DNA of 64,000 nucleotides from the NCBI RefSeq assembly GCF_007747445.1, contig NZ_CP036425.1, positions 744,001 through 808,000 of the forward strand. The letters are read 5' to 3'. This document shows, piece after piece, positions 54,069-62,713 of the stretch (positions are counted from its first letter, which is position 1; each line of letters starts with the position of its first letter). The stretch comes from Poriferisphaera corsica (GTDB taxonomy: Bacteria; Planctomycetota; Phycisphaerae; Phycisphaerales; Phycisphaeraceae). The notes beneath the pieces are model-generated. The model saw nothing but the letters and a program-made list of their open reading frames with translations, had not been told where the DNA came from and made no database searches. The translations under genes were made by a program, and so were the position numbers.

Positions 54069-54446
54069 TCCCCCCCCCCAAAAAAAAAAATCCCCCCTTT
54101 TATCTTCTTTCTGATCTCTCCATCGCTCAAAAATCACCTTATTCAAGCCCGCCACCGCCGGTGGTGGGGTGTTATCCCAACCACCTCCACAGACATTTTT
54201 TCTCCACGCTGTCCCTTCTTTCCCTTTAACATCCCCATTACCATTTGTAAGTTCCGTATACAAAATGAATCCTGACCTAATCGTTACAAACCATTGCATC
54301 ACGCCCTCATTACACTACAATCGCTTGCATAAATTGGCTCATTTTCAGAAATATCTTAAATTTTAGTACGCGAGAATCATTAACAATCTAGTCACGCATG
54401 CCAGCTTATTGCATGCTGCCTAATCATCGATCTGTAGGAGGAGAAG
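54069..54446. other. Intergenic region with homopolymer tracts and a repeat element
   Basis: Contains C10 (54070-54079) followed directly by A11 (54080-54090) and C6, the GC palindrome element (54143-54180) and, 40 bases before the next gene, two GCATGC palindromes about 15 bases apart. No gene is called. Confidence 0.45.
54143..54180. repeat. GC-palindromic intergenic element, copy 2
   Basis: TCAAGCCCGCCACCGCCGGT, then GGTGGGGTGTTATCCCAA. It matches copy 1 (48774-48812) at most positions, and the differences in the palindrome mostly preserve the hairpin (CACCG / CGGTG core unchanged). Confidence 0.6.
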
Positions 54447-55382
54447 ATGATCAGACCCACCACTTTTGTGAAGTGCGCATTAGCCGCTTCTATCACATTA
54501 ATAGCCACATCACTGACCCAGGCTGCGCCTTTGCCCATCGCAGGTGACTACAACACCTTCGTCTTTGGAAACGCAAACCTGACTTCCGACACTCAAGGCC
54601 GTCTCGCCGTTGGAGGCGATCTCGTCATCTCCAACTACTCTGTTGGCGATCAGCTCACGCCAACCGACATCGCCCATAACTCCGACGTCCTCGTCGTCGG
54701 TGGCTCGCTCAACTTCAACAGCGGCCACATCTATCACGGTAACGCCATCATCTCCGCACCACCTTCTCAAAATAACATCCCTCAATCCGCATCAATCGAC
54801 GGCCAATATTTCCAAGGCGCACCCTCACCCATCGATTTCAATGCCGCCAAAACCGCACTCTCAAACTACGCCACCCAACTCACCCATCTCGCCTCCAACG
54901 GCTCAGTCATCCAGCAATGGGGCGGTATCACCCTCAGCGGTGACAACACCAGCCCACTGCAAATTTTCGACCTTAACGCTACAGATCTTCTCAACTCGCA
55001 CACCCTCAACCTCAACAACGTTGCCCAAGACGCAACCGTCCTCATCAACGTCACCGGCGACACCGCCGGCATGACCAACATGGGACTCTTCGGCTTCGAA
55101 TCCATCCGCCAAAACGTCCTCTTCAATTTCGCCGACGCAACCTCACTCACCCTTCAAGGCATCGGTGTCCAAGGTTCCGTCCTCGCACCCAACGCCTCAC
55201 TCACCAACGGCCAAGGCGTCATCTGGGGTCAGATCATTCTCGATTCCATGCAAGGCAACCTTCAGCAAAACCTCGCCTCATTCGACGGCGACCTCCCCCC
55301 AATCCCCGAACCCACCACCACCGCACTCCTCGCAACCTCATCGCTCATCCTCCTCACCCGCCGCAACCGCAAAACCTCATAA
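54447..55382 (+). CDS. Choice-of-anchor A protein with PEP-CTERM tail
   Basis: A 311-aa surface protein. After a signal peptide (about residues 1-26, ending LTQAA), the choice-of-anchor-A domain begins with AGDYNTFVFGNANLTSDTQG and RLAVGGDLVISNYSVGD, then NSDVLVVGGSLNFNSGHIYH and further beta repeats to IWGQIILDSMQG. The C-terminus is IPEPTTTALLATSSLILLTR with RNRKTS, a PEP-CTERM tail. This domain is known to occur with alternative C-terminal anchors, hence the name. Its role is likely structural or adhesive. GTAGGAGGAG is a very strong ribosome site. Confidence 0.9.
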   Translation: MIRPTTFVKCALAASITLIATSLTQAAPLPIAGDYNTFVFGNANLTSDTQGRLAVGGDLVISNYSVGDQLTPTDIAHNSDVLVVGGSLNFNSGHIYHGNAIISAPPSQNNIPQSASIDGQYFQGAPSPIDFNAAKTALSNYATQLTHLASNGSVIQQWGGITLSGDNTSPLQIFDLNATDLLNSHTLNLNNVAQDATVLINVTGDTAGMTNMGLFGFESIRQNVLFNFADATSLTLQGIGVQGSVLAPNASLTNGQGVIWGQIILDSMQGNLQQNLASFDGDLPPIPEPTTTALLATSSLILLTRRNRKTS

Positions 55383-55397
55383 ACGAACCCACAAACG

Positions 55398-57908
55398 TTA
55401 GTCATACTTTAATTTTGCTTCGAGGATTCCCATTGCACGTTCAGGCTGCGCCTTCATCTGAATGCGAATCTTCTCTGTAGTAAACGCATGCTGCGCATCG
55501 ACATAATTAAACTGATCCAGCTTCGTTTCATAGCCGCTGGTAATGTAAGTATGCAACGGTTTCCAGCCCCCATTGGCCCAGTATTCCACCGACCAATCAG
55601 CAGGCGCCGCGCACCCACCGTTGTTCTTAATATCATCAAACCAAAACACACCAACACTCCGGATGGGCTTCTTCTCCTTCAACGTTAACACAACCCACTG
55701 GTCCTGACCCTTTTGCGGCCAGCTCGTCCATCGTCTCATCGACGTCTCATGCGATCCATTCGGTGTATCACCATCTCCGATCGCATATACCGTATCTGTC
55801 GCATGTGTATACGACGCCTCTAGCTTCTTGTATTCACCATCAACATTCAAAGGGTTCGAACTCAACGATGCCAACGACTTCTCTCGCGGCATCCACACCG
55901 CCATCGAACTCAATCCGCGGTTGCTCCAAGCGTAATACGGTATCAATCGGACCTTGCGATCTTCCATGCCTTGGCCATCAGCTGTCAAAGCTTGACCACG
56001 CAGATGTGCTTGAATTGTTTCCACCCCTTGCGTGAGGTGTCCAACTTGCGCCTGGCGTTCCTTAATCTTCGGCATGTCTTCAAAATACAAACGTGAAACA
56101 TCAAAACTAAAATCTTGATCCAGCCCCTCCGCGCACATCACCAACGGTCCATGTGTAAACGCAACACGCCCTCGATTCGCTTTCACACGCTCAATCGTTT
56201 CGTTGCTACGCACATCCATCGGCAACTCAAGCGCAACAACATCACCCTTTGACCATTCTCGTTCAATCACCGCGAAGCCGTTTTGCACATTAAAATCCAT
56301 TGACTCGCCATTAATCTTTATCTCAATATCTTTCTCCATCACATCTGCATAATGATACAGCTCGCCCGGCACAAACTGCTTGTTACCAGCCCAAGTCGGG
56401 ATTCGCATCCGTACTGAAAATTTTGCCCCATTGTTCGCGGGGTTCACCGTCAAACAAATCTTGCCATCAAACGGATACGCCGTCTGCTGCTTTACACCAA
56501 CCGTCACGCCACTGATATCTACCGTCGTTTCCGAACTCGCATACAAGCTTAAATACAAATCATCATCATCCACCGCATAAATCATCCCCGATATTTGCGG
56601 GATATATCTCGCCAGATTCGATGGGCAACACGCCGTACCAAACCACGTTGCGCGACCTTTGTGCCCGTGGTTAAACGCTCGCTCACCATCCGTCGATAGC
56701 GGGTTCACATAAAAAAACCGATCCCCTTTCAGATTCATTCCCGCAAGCACGTTATTAAATAACGATACTTCCGCAACATCTAGATACTTCGCTTCCTTCG
56801 TCATCAAGAATAAACGATAGTTCATCATCACGTTTGCAATACCCGCACACGTCTCGTTATAGGTATCATAATTCGGCAACTCATACTGCGGCCCAAACCC
56901 CTCATGCCCATACACAGCTCCCAAACCACCCGTAATATGCATCCGTGTATTGACAATGTCGCCCCAAATCTCCTGTAGCGATGTCTGCAATGACGAGTCC
57001 CCCAGTATCGCGCTCACATCCGCCATACCCGCGTACATATACACCGCTCGTACCGCGTGCCCAACCGCTTCACGCTGATCTCGAACAGGCAGATGCTGCT
57101 GTGCATATTCATCATGATTTAATCCCGCTTCTGAAGGCTTATACGTCACGCCTCGAATATCCAAAAACTTCTTAGCCATATCTAGGTATAAACGCTTCCC
57201 CGTTTCTCGGTACAACTTGACCAGAGCCAGTTCAATTTCCTGATGACCCGGGGCCTGATTCACCGGCTTGCCCCCGTTGTAATCACGATCACCCTCAAAA
57301 AAAACCTTGTTGATATGCTCCGCATTCTTCTCAGATAGTTTCAAGAACTTATCTTTCCCCGTTGCTTGGTAATATGCAATCGCCGCCTCATACATATGCC
57401 CCATGTTGTATAGCTCATGACTATAAATCACAAAACTATATGGCCTGTCACCCATCCCGTCATGAGAATGACGCTTCGTTGCGCCCGTAATGTGTGATGG
57501 ATATAAATACCCGTCTTCAAGCTGCGCCTCGCCAATAATATCAATGATGCGATCCATCTCTGCTTCCAACGCTTTCTCGGGCTTCAGCTTCAATAAATAC
57601 GCCGCGCCTTCCATCACCTTATATAAGTCAGAATCAACAAACGGATGAGGCCGATGCCCAGGCACGTCCTCGCCACGATTAAACTTCGCCGCTGCCTCCA
57701 AATGAGCCACACCAACCTGCGCCTCCTGCATCGAATGCGGCAACAAAACTTCCGCCTGTAGTTTCAATCGCGGTAACCAAAATTCATCTGTCAATCGCAC
57801 TTCATCAAATGCAATTGGCACGATCGGATAATCCGCAGCTCGTAAACTTTCCATCGCAACTAATCCTGACATATAAAAGCCGATCATGAGCAATCCAAAT
57901 CTATACAT
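55398..57908 (-). CDS. GH127 beta-L-arabinofuranosidase with C-terminal carbohydrate-binding-like domain
   Basis: An 836-aa exported enzyme. An (alpha/alpha)6 barrel spans roughly residues 30-450. Active-site residues by comparison with the characterised HypBA1: Glu336 (HEGFGPQYELPN, acid), Glu352 and Cys354 (NETCAG), Cys427 and Cys428 (TACCPSN); one Cys is the nucleophile and the set binds zinc. Beta domains follow (to about 680). The last ~140 residues resemble an F5/8-type C (discoidin) module: RRWTSWPQKGQDQWVVLTLK, SVGVFWFDDIKNNGG. It removes terminal beta-L-arabinofuranose from glycans. A short signal peptide precedes. Transcribed alone. Confidence 0.92.
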   Translation of the reverse strand: MYRFGLLMIGFYMSGLVAMESLRAADYPIVPIAFDEVRLTDEFWLPRLKLQAEVLLPHSMQEAQVGVAHLEAAAKFNRGEDVPGHRPHPFVDSDLYKVMEGAAYLLKLKPEKALEAEMDRIIDIIGEAQLEDGYLYPSHITGATKRHSHDGMGDRPYSFVIYSHELYNMGHMYEAAIAYYQATGKDKFLKLSEKNAEHINKVFFEGDRDYNGGKPVNQAPGHQEIELALVKLYRETGKRLYLDMAKKFLDIRGVTYKPSEAGLNHDEYAQQHLPVRDQREAVGHAVRAVYMYAGMADVSAILGDSSLQTSLQEIWGDIVNTRMHITGGLGAVYGHEGFGPQYELPNYDTYNETCAGIANVMMNYRLFLMTKEAKYLDVAEVSLFNNVLAGMNLKGDRFFYVNPLSTDGERAFNHGHKGRATWFGTACCPSNLARYIPQISGMIYAVDDDDLYLSLYASSETTVDISGVTVGVKQQTAYPFDGKICLTVNPANNGAKFSVRMRIPTWAGNKQFVPGELYHYADVMEKDIEIKINGESMDFNVQNGFAVIEREWSKGDVVALELPMDVRSNETIERVKANRGRVAFTHGPLVMCAEGLDQDFSFDVSRLYFEDMPKIKERQAQVGHLTQGVETIQAHLRGQALTADGQGMEDRKVRLIPYYAWSNRGLSSMAVWMPREKSLASLSSNPLNVDGEYKKLEASYTHATDTVYAIGDGDTPNGSHETSMRRWTSWPQKGQDQWVVLTLKEKKPIRSVGVFWFDDIKNNGGCAAPADWSVEYWANGGWKPLHTYITSGYETKLDQFNYVDAQHAFTTEKIRIQMKAQPERAMGILEAKLKYD

Positions 57909-58366
57909 GAGTTAGAACTCCGATTTAGAGACAGGATTATGAGTCGAATTCAACCCCGAACGGCAAGCAAAACATGCAGCAGATACACACAAGCGAATAC
58001 CACTGCTATGAATCGGAAATGATGAAATAACACCCACCATTCGTAAAATAGCTATCTTAATTTCAACACATGCTGAGGTTCCATAGTCACACTGCAACAC
58101 TTAATACCACTTCATGAAATATATCCGCTCCGCAGCTGAATCTTGATCAGCGACGGCGAAATCAGAATCTTACTTATATACTTGTTTTTTCGGGTTGGCT
58201 TTGTGATTTCACTTCCAGCTTGCGCTATAACAAAGTGACCGACGTTTGACCGAGGTCCGGCAGAGTGGTAATTTGACCACTCTTTGACGGGGTCTGTATC
58301 TGTACGCAACCCCCGATACATTCATTCACCCAATTTCTCCACGAATCGGAAGAAAGAAGGTAAGTC
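57909..58366. other. Divergent gap between GH127 and the aminotransferase
   Basis: These 458 bases must hold two promoters. A perfect 8-bp inverted repeat (AGAGTGGT at 58262-58269, ACCACTCT at 58276-58283) followed by TTTGACGG lies about 85 bases upstream of the aminotransferase start. It could be an operator or a weak attenuator. Nothing else is evident. Confidence 0.4.
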
Positions 58367-59542
58367 ATGACTGCTACAGAACTTAAGCAGCGTCTTTTGA
58401 CTCCCGGCCCAACCGCCGTCCCTGCAGAAGTCCTCGCCGAATTGGCCAAGCCAATCATCCACCACCGCACCAAAGAGTTTCAGGCTATCTTCGCCGAACT
58501 CTCCGCACTTCTGCAAAAAGTCTTCAAAACCGAAGGCCCCGTCCTCTCTATCGCCGGCTCAGGCACCACCGCTTTTGAAGCCGCGCAAGTTTGCCTCGTA
58601 AAACCAAATTCCAAAGTCATCACCTGTGCAGGTGGTAAGTTCGGCGAGCGCTGGCAGGACGTTTACGATGTTTACAGCAAATTCCTGAACATCGAACAGA
58701 TCAAAATCAATTTCGATTGGGGCAAAGCCGCTCCCGTCGATCAGATCAAAAAAGCACTCGACGAAAACCCAGACGTCTCCGTCATCACCATCTGCCACAG
58801 CGATACATCAACCGCGACCGCGAGTGATGTTAAAGCGATCGCAGCTTTGGCACAGAAGACCGACGCGCTGTTGCTCGTCGACGGCATCACCTCCGTTGGC
58901 GCATTCGAATGTGAAATGGATAACTGGGGCATTGATGCTTTAGTGACCGGTTCGCAAAAAGCGATGATGTTGCCGCCAGGTTTGGGTTACGTTGGTTTAG
59001 GCAAACGTGCACTGAAGCGTTTGGACGAAATCGAACACGATATCCCTGCATACAACTTGGATCTGCGTAAGTGGGTTGCAAGTCATGCGAAGAATGATGT
59101 GCCGTTCACGCCGCCGGTCGCTTTGATCCGCGGTCAGAAGGTTGCCTGTGAGTTGATTTTGAAGGATGGCCTTGACGCGAAGATCGCTGAAACCAAGAAG
59201 TTGGCAAAAGCATCACGCGAAGCGTTTGTTGCGATGGGTTTAGAACTCATCAGCGACAGCCCATCTGAATCAGTGACAGGTGTTTATTACCCTGAAGGGG
59301 TTGTTGATGGCAAATTCCGTGCGGGTTTGCGTGATAATCATGGGATTCACATTGCGGGTGGTCAGAGCGGCCGCGGCGCGAAGTGGAAGGGTAAGATTTT
59401 CCGGATTTCACACATGGGTTATGTTGATTTTGCAGACACGCTGGCATGTTTTGCGGCGATGGAAGTTGAATTAGCGGCACAGGGCTTTGCGATAGAGCAG
59501 GGCGTTGGTGTGACGGCGTTTGAAGCGGCTTACAATGCGTAA
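58367..59542 (+). CDS. Class V aminotransferase (alanine/serine-glyoxylate aminotransferase-like)
   Basis: A 391-aa PLP enzyme of the small-aminotransferase group that includes alanine- and serine-glyoxylate aminotransferases and SerC-like relatives. Motifs: LLTPGPTAVPAEVL, IAGSGTTAFEAA (phosphate binding), ICHSDTSTAT, LLVDGITSVGAFE (Asp for the PLP pyridine), VTGSQKAMMLPPG with PLP-binding Lys198, and FRISHMGYVD near the end. Product length and frame are intact. The striking feature is composition: codons end mainly in C up to about 58.8 kb and in G or T after about 58.95 kb, with no break in the protein. A strong terminator follows. Confidence 0.93.
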   Translation: MTATELKQRLLTPGPTAVPAEVLAELAKPIIHHRTKEFQAIFAELSALLQKVFKTEGPVLSIAGSGTTAFEAAQVCLVKPNSKVITCAGGKFGERWQDVYDVYSKFLNIEQIKINFDWGKAAPVDQIKKALDENPDVSVITICHSDTSTATASDVKAIAALAQKTDALLLVDGITSVGAFECEMDNWGIDALVTGSQKAMMLPPGLGYVGLGKRALKRLDEIEHDIPAYNLDLRKWVASHAKNDVPFTPPVALIRGQKVACELILKDGLDAKIAETKKLAKASREAFVAMGLELISDSPSESVTGVYYPEGVVDGKFRAGLRDNHGIHIAGGQSGRGAKWKGKIFRISHMGYVDFADTLACFAAMEVELAAQGFAIEQGVGVTAFEAAYNA

Positions 59543-59562
59543 GTTTGAATAAAAACAAGATG

Positions 59563-59597
59563 AAAAACCGCGATGTATTTTACATCGCGGTTTTTTT
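59563..59597 (+). terminator. Rho-independent terminator after the aminotransferase
   Basis: Stem AAAACCGCGATGTA / TACATCGCGGTTTT with a tiny loop and a T run. The T run merges with the first copy of the motif at 59595. Confidence 0.92.
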
Positions 59598-59908
59598 GTG
59601 CGCACGTTTTGATTGGAAGTCGAAAATTTGAGGTGTGAAATATGGGTTGAAAAAAAAGTGGCTATGCGCGGATTAGACGGGTTGATGATTGGGATTGTGA
59701 AATCGCATGTGAAAAATAAGGGGTTATGAAAAATGTGGGCTGGGTTTGTGCGCACGGTTTTTCGATTTTCGTGATTTTCCCTTATGGTGCGGTGATTGAA
59801 AAGCGCGAGAAATGGGAAGAAAGTCGTTGGTTTTGATTGAAAATGAGATGAAAAGTGCGGGAATTGTGTGTGTTTGATAGGGGGGGATCGGATTTGTGCG
59901 CGCGTTTT
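59595..59908. repeat. Three-copy TTTGTGCGC motif array in a convergent gap
   Basis: TTTGTGCGCACGTTTT at 59595-59610, TTTGTGCGCACGGTTTTT at 59745-59762 and TTTGTGCGCGCGTTTT at 59893-59908. The copies start 150 and 148 bases apart. The intervening sequence is poor in C on the plus strand and shows no gene. It lies between two terminators and about 600 bases from the skew switch. Confidence 0.6.
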
Positions 59909-59947
59909 GTTTTGTGAGCAATTTGGTATGGGTTTTGTGGGAGATTG

Positions 59948-59977
59948 AAAAGACGCAGCGAGATTGCTGCGTCTTTT
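59948..59977. terminator. Bidirectional terminator at the end of the LamG protein gene
   Basis: Stem AAAAGACGCAGC / GCTGCGTCTTTT, loop GAGATT, T runs on both strands; 35 bases past the minus-strand stop codon. Confidence 0.88.
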
Positions 59978-60011
59978 TGTAGGGAGATTGTGATCTATTT
60001 TTTGAATGGGG

Positions 60012-62141
60012 TTATTTTGTGAATGTGAAGACGCGGTGGCTGTTGAAGAGGTCGAGTGTGCTGAGCAGTTTGCCGTCTTCTTGGAGGAAGAGGGTTGTGA
60101 AGTATGAGGTGTTGGAGCCATCGGATGTGTTGCCGGGGTGGATGTTGGCGGGCGAGGACCAGGTGTTGAAGTTATCAGTTGAGTAGGTGAATTGGAGTTG
60201 GCCACGTCTGTGGTGTACGGGTTGATAGGAGAAATCGGCGGGCCAATCGGATGAATTGATGGCCTCATCGGTGAGGAAGGCAACGACGGCGGGGCCGGCG
60301 TTGTTGCCGAGTCTGGCGATGTGTGGGTTGTATGCGTTGTAGGGTCGGCCGAGGTTATCGAGTTTTGTCGGTTGATAGATGATGAATCGATTGTCGTTGT
60401 TCCAATTGTCATTCCAGTCGTTATTGGTTTGTCCGCCGTTGTAGCCGATGATGCCGCGGATGACGTTGTTGTAGGCGATTGTGTTGTGGTGGGTTGTATC
60501 GTTGATACGTTTTTTGAAGGTGTATTCGTTGATGCTTTCGAAAGCGAGTAGGAGGGTGTCGTTGCCGTTGTTGCGTGGATCTTTGCGGAGTGTGGTGACG
60601 GTGGGCATGCCGTCACGTGAGAGTTGGTTGTTTGGGGCTCGGGCGGCGATAATGCGGAAGCTTGAAGGGGTGAGGTATGTGCTGCTGATGGTGAACGTTT
60701 TCATGACGATGTGTTGATCGTTTGAGTTGGGCAATTCATAGTCGTAATAGACTTGGAGTGTGTTGTTGGATAGCTGATGGATGAAGGGTGAGCCGAGGAA
60801 TTTGTTGGTGGCGTTTGAGTCGATGCTTGTTGCGAAGTGGTGATAGGTTGGTGTGGTGTTGAGGTTGTCGATGCGTATGAGATTGATGGTGAACTCGGAT
60901 TGGTTATTGTCGGTTTGTGGGTTGTTATCGGGGTCAGTGGTTTTTTTTGTGCCATGCGCGATGAGGATGCAGGGGTTGGTTTCGTTGGGGAGGGTTCCGG
61001 CCCAGAGAGCGATGTCGTGGAATACGCTGTTATCGGGGAGGAAGTCGATGATGATTTTTTCGCTCCATGTTTGGCCGTCGGTGCTTTGGAGGAGTTGGAG
61101 TCTTGAGTTATTGTTTGGGTATACGGGGCCGATGTTTTTAGCGCCGTAGTATGTGCTGCCGAGTTTGACGATGGAGCGTTGGGGTGCGAGCCCTTCGTTG
61201 GTCGCGGTGTCGGGGAGTCGGGGGTTGATCCATGAGGTGTCGGTAAAGGCGGTGTCGGCTTTTTGTAGCCATTGGGATTGAGGGAGGACGGCGTTTGAGA
61301 TTCTGACTTCATCGATGAGGCCTTTGGCGTAGTCGGTGTGAATGCCGTTGTAGAGGCCGCGTCCGACCGTCCAGCCGCCGGGATGCCAAAGGTTTGTGCC
61401 GATTTTTGATCCGATGTAGATGTTGGAGTTTGAGCTGCTGTATGTGGTGGATGCGATGGCGGTGTATTCTTGGTTGTCATCGTCGTAGAGAAAAAGTTCG
61501 AGTTTGCTGCCATCGTTTGTGGCGACGAGGTGATACCATTTTGAGGTTGTGACGTAGTTTGCGGCGGTTTGTGCTACGTGTGCGTTGCCATCGTGGTCGA
61601 CGAATAGGATTTTGAAACGGTTGTCGTATGTAATTTGGAGGTAGAGTGAGGCGAGCATGTTTGTGGTGCTGAGTTGGGCGTCTCGGCCGACGATGGTGCG
61701 GAATTGGTTGTTGAGTAGAGGCTTGTAGCTTGCTTCGATGGTGAAGTTGGAGAAATCGGCGGTTTCGATGTCGGCGCCTGAGGGGTTTGAGGTGGTGGAT
61801 TTGGTGAAGAGTTTGGGTTTGATGCCGTTGTTTTTGATGGCGTTGTTGTTGCGTTGTGAGGATTGAGGGACTTTACTGTGGTCGGTATCGGCGTCGTATT
61901 TCATGGCTTCGTCTGAGCCGGGCCATGAGGAAAGGTGGTTGCCGTTGCCGGACTCGTCGTAGACGACGGCGGTGAAGTCGTATGCAGTGGACGGTTGTGG
62001 GAGCGTGTTGTTGGTGGTGCCGTCTTCGAAACGCCAATAGGCGATAACGCTATCGGGGGTGTATGATTCGGCGAATAATCTGGTTTGCAAATATGTAGAT
62101 AATATAAGGAAAGGTATGATGCCAATTATTAAGCGTTTCAT
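60012..62141 (-). CDS. Secreted LamG-domain plus beta-propeller (sialidase/GH93-like) protein
   Basis: A 709-aa exported protein. A signal peptide (to about residue 24) precedes a LamG/concanavalin-like domain (about 30-290): SVIAYWRFEDGTTNN, FTIEASYKPLLNNQFRTIVG, WYHLVATNDGSKLELFLYDD, GLIDEVRISNAVLP. The rest is a propeller resembling sialidase and exo-arabinanase folds: LQLLQSTDGQTWSEK, NNQLSRDGMPTVTTL, DTLLLAFESINEY, LQFTYSTDNFNTWSSP. Activity is unproven, but the RDGMPTVT motif and neighbouring GH43 and GH127 genes make an arabinan or related glycan substrate plausible. AAGGA precedes the ATG. It is very rich in Asn, Thr and Ser. Confidence 0.8.
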   Translation of the reverse strand: MKRLIIGIIPFLILSTYLQTRLFAESYTPDSVIAYWRFEDGTTNNTLPQPSTAYDFTAVVYDESGNGNHLSSWPGSDEAMKYDADTDHSKVPQSSQRNNNAIKNNGIKPKLFTKSTTSNPSGADIETADFSNFTIEASYKPLLNNQFRTIVGRDAQLSTTNMLASLYLQITYDNRFKILFVDHDGNAHVAQTAANYVTTSKWYHLVATNDGSKLELFLYDDDNQEYTAIASTTYSSSNSNIYIGSKIGTNLWHPGGWTVGRGLYNGIHTDYAKGLIDEVRISNAVLPQSQWLQKADTAFTDTSWINPRLPDTATNEGLAPQRSIVKLGSTYYGAKNIGPVYPNNNSRLQLLQSTDGQTWSEKIIIDFLPDNSVFHDIALWAGTLPNETNPCILIAHGTKKTTDPDNNPQTDNNQSEFTINLIRIDNLNTTPTYHHFATSIDSNATNKFLGSPFIHQLSNNTLQVYYDYELPNSNDQHIVMKTFTISSTYLTPSSFRIIAARAPNNQLSRDGMPTVTTLRKDPRNNGNDTLLLAFESINEYTFKKRINDTTHHNTIAYNNVIRGIIGYNGGQTNNDWNDNWNNDNRFIIYQPTKLDNLGRPYNAYNPHIARLGNNAGPAVVAFLTDEAINSSDWPADFSYQPVHHRRGQLQFTYSTDNFNTWSSPANIHPGNTSDGSNTSYFTTLFLQEDGKLLSTLDLFNSHRVFTFTK

Positions 62142-62713
62142 GATCGGGTCCTTGTGATGATGAGATGTCAGATTGAATGAATTCAGACAATAGCTGGATA
62201 AGCAGTAGATTGTGCAGATCGCCGGGATTGAATGATTGATTGTACGGGTAGATGAATACCTGCCTATAAATTGCTATGAAAGTAGATGTAAAAGTAATGT
62301 AATAAGGGGAAAGATACTATTGCTAGTAAGCAGTACTCAATATCCATGATCACAATATTTGATGGTGTTATGTGATGTGGGTGTGCTGAGGGGATGGGTG
62401 ATAGGGAGAGTTGGGCGGTGCAGGCTGAGAAGTTATCGGGTGTTATGGGGAGAGGGATTGGGTGGCGGGTCTGATAATGACGTGTGTATTGAGGCGGGAT
62501 TGGCGCTACGCTGGTGAGTTTGGTCAATGAGGTTTTAATAACGTGGTCGTGTGATGTTGCTAGGCCAGTCGCACGATATTGATCCTGAATTATATGGACG
62601 AAGTTACGGGTACGCTGTGGCTACGACGTGCACGTTCTCATTTTTAATAGCACTGTGTTGTTGTGTGCTGTGTTGTACGGGCGCAAGACAAACAATTGAA
62701 TAGGCAGGATGAT
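62142..62713. other. Divergent gap before the repetitive surface protein
   Basis: These 572 bases separate divergent genes and should contain two promoters, which I cannot place. The 10-bp palindrome ACGTGCACGT lies at 62625-62634. Other frames here are low quality. Confidence 0.4.

Noticed and set aside
59471-60616. Minus-strand frame of 381 codons across the aminotransferase end and LamG gene
   Set aside because: It crosses two terminators and is a shadow of real genes. I considered a decayed gene because of repeated segments, but these come from the three-copy DNA motif.
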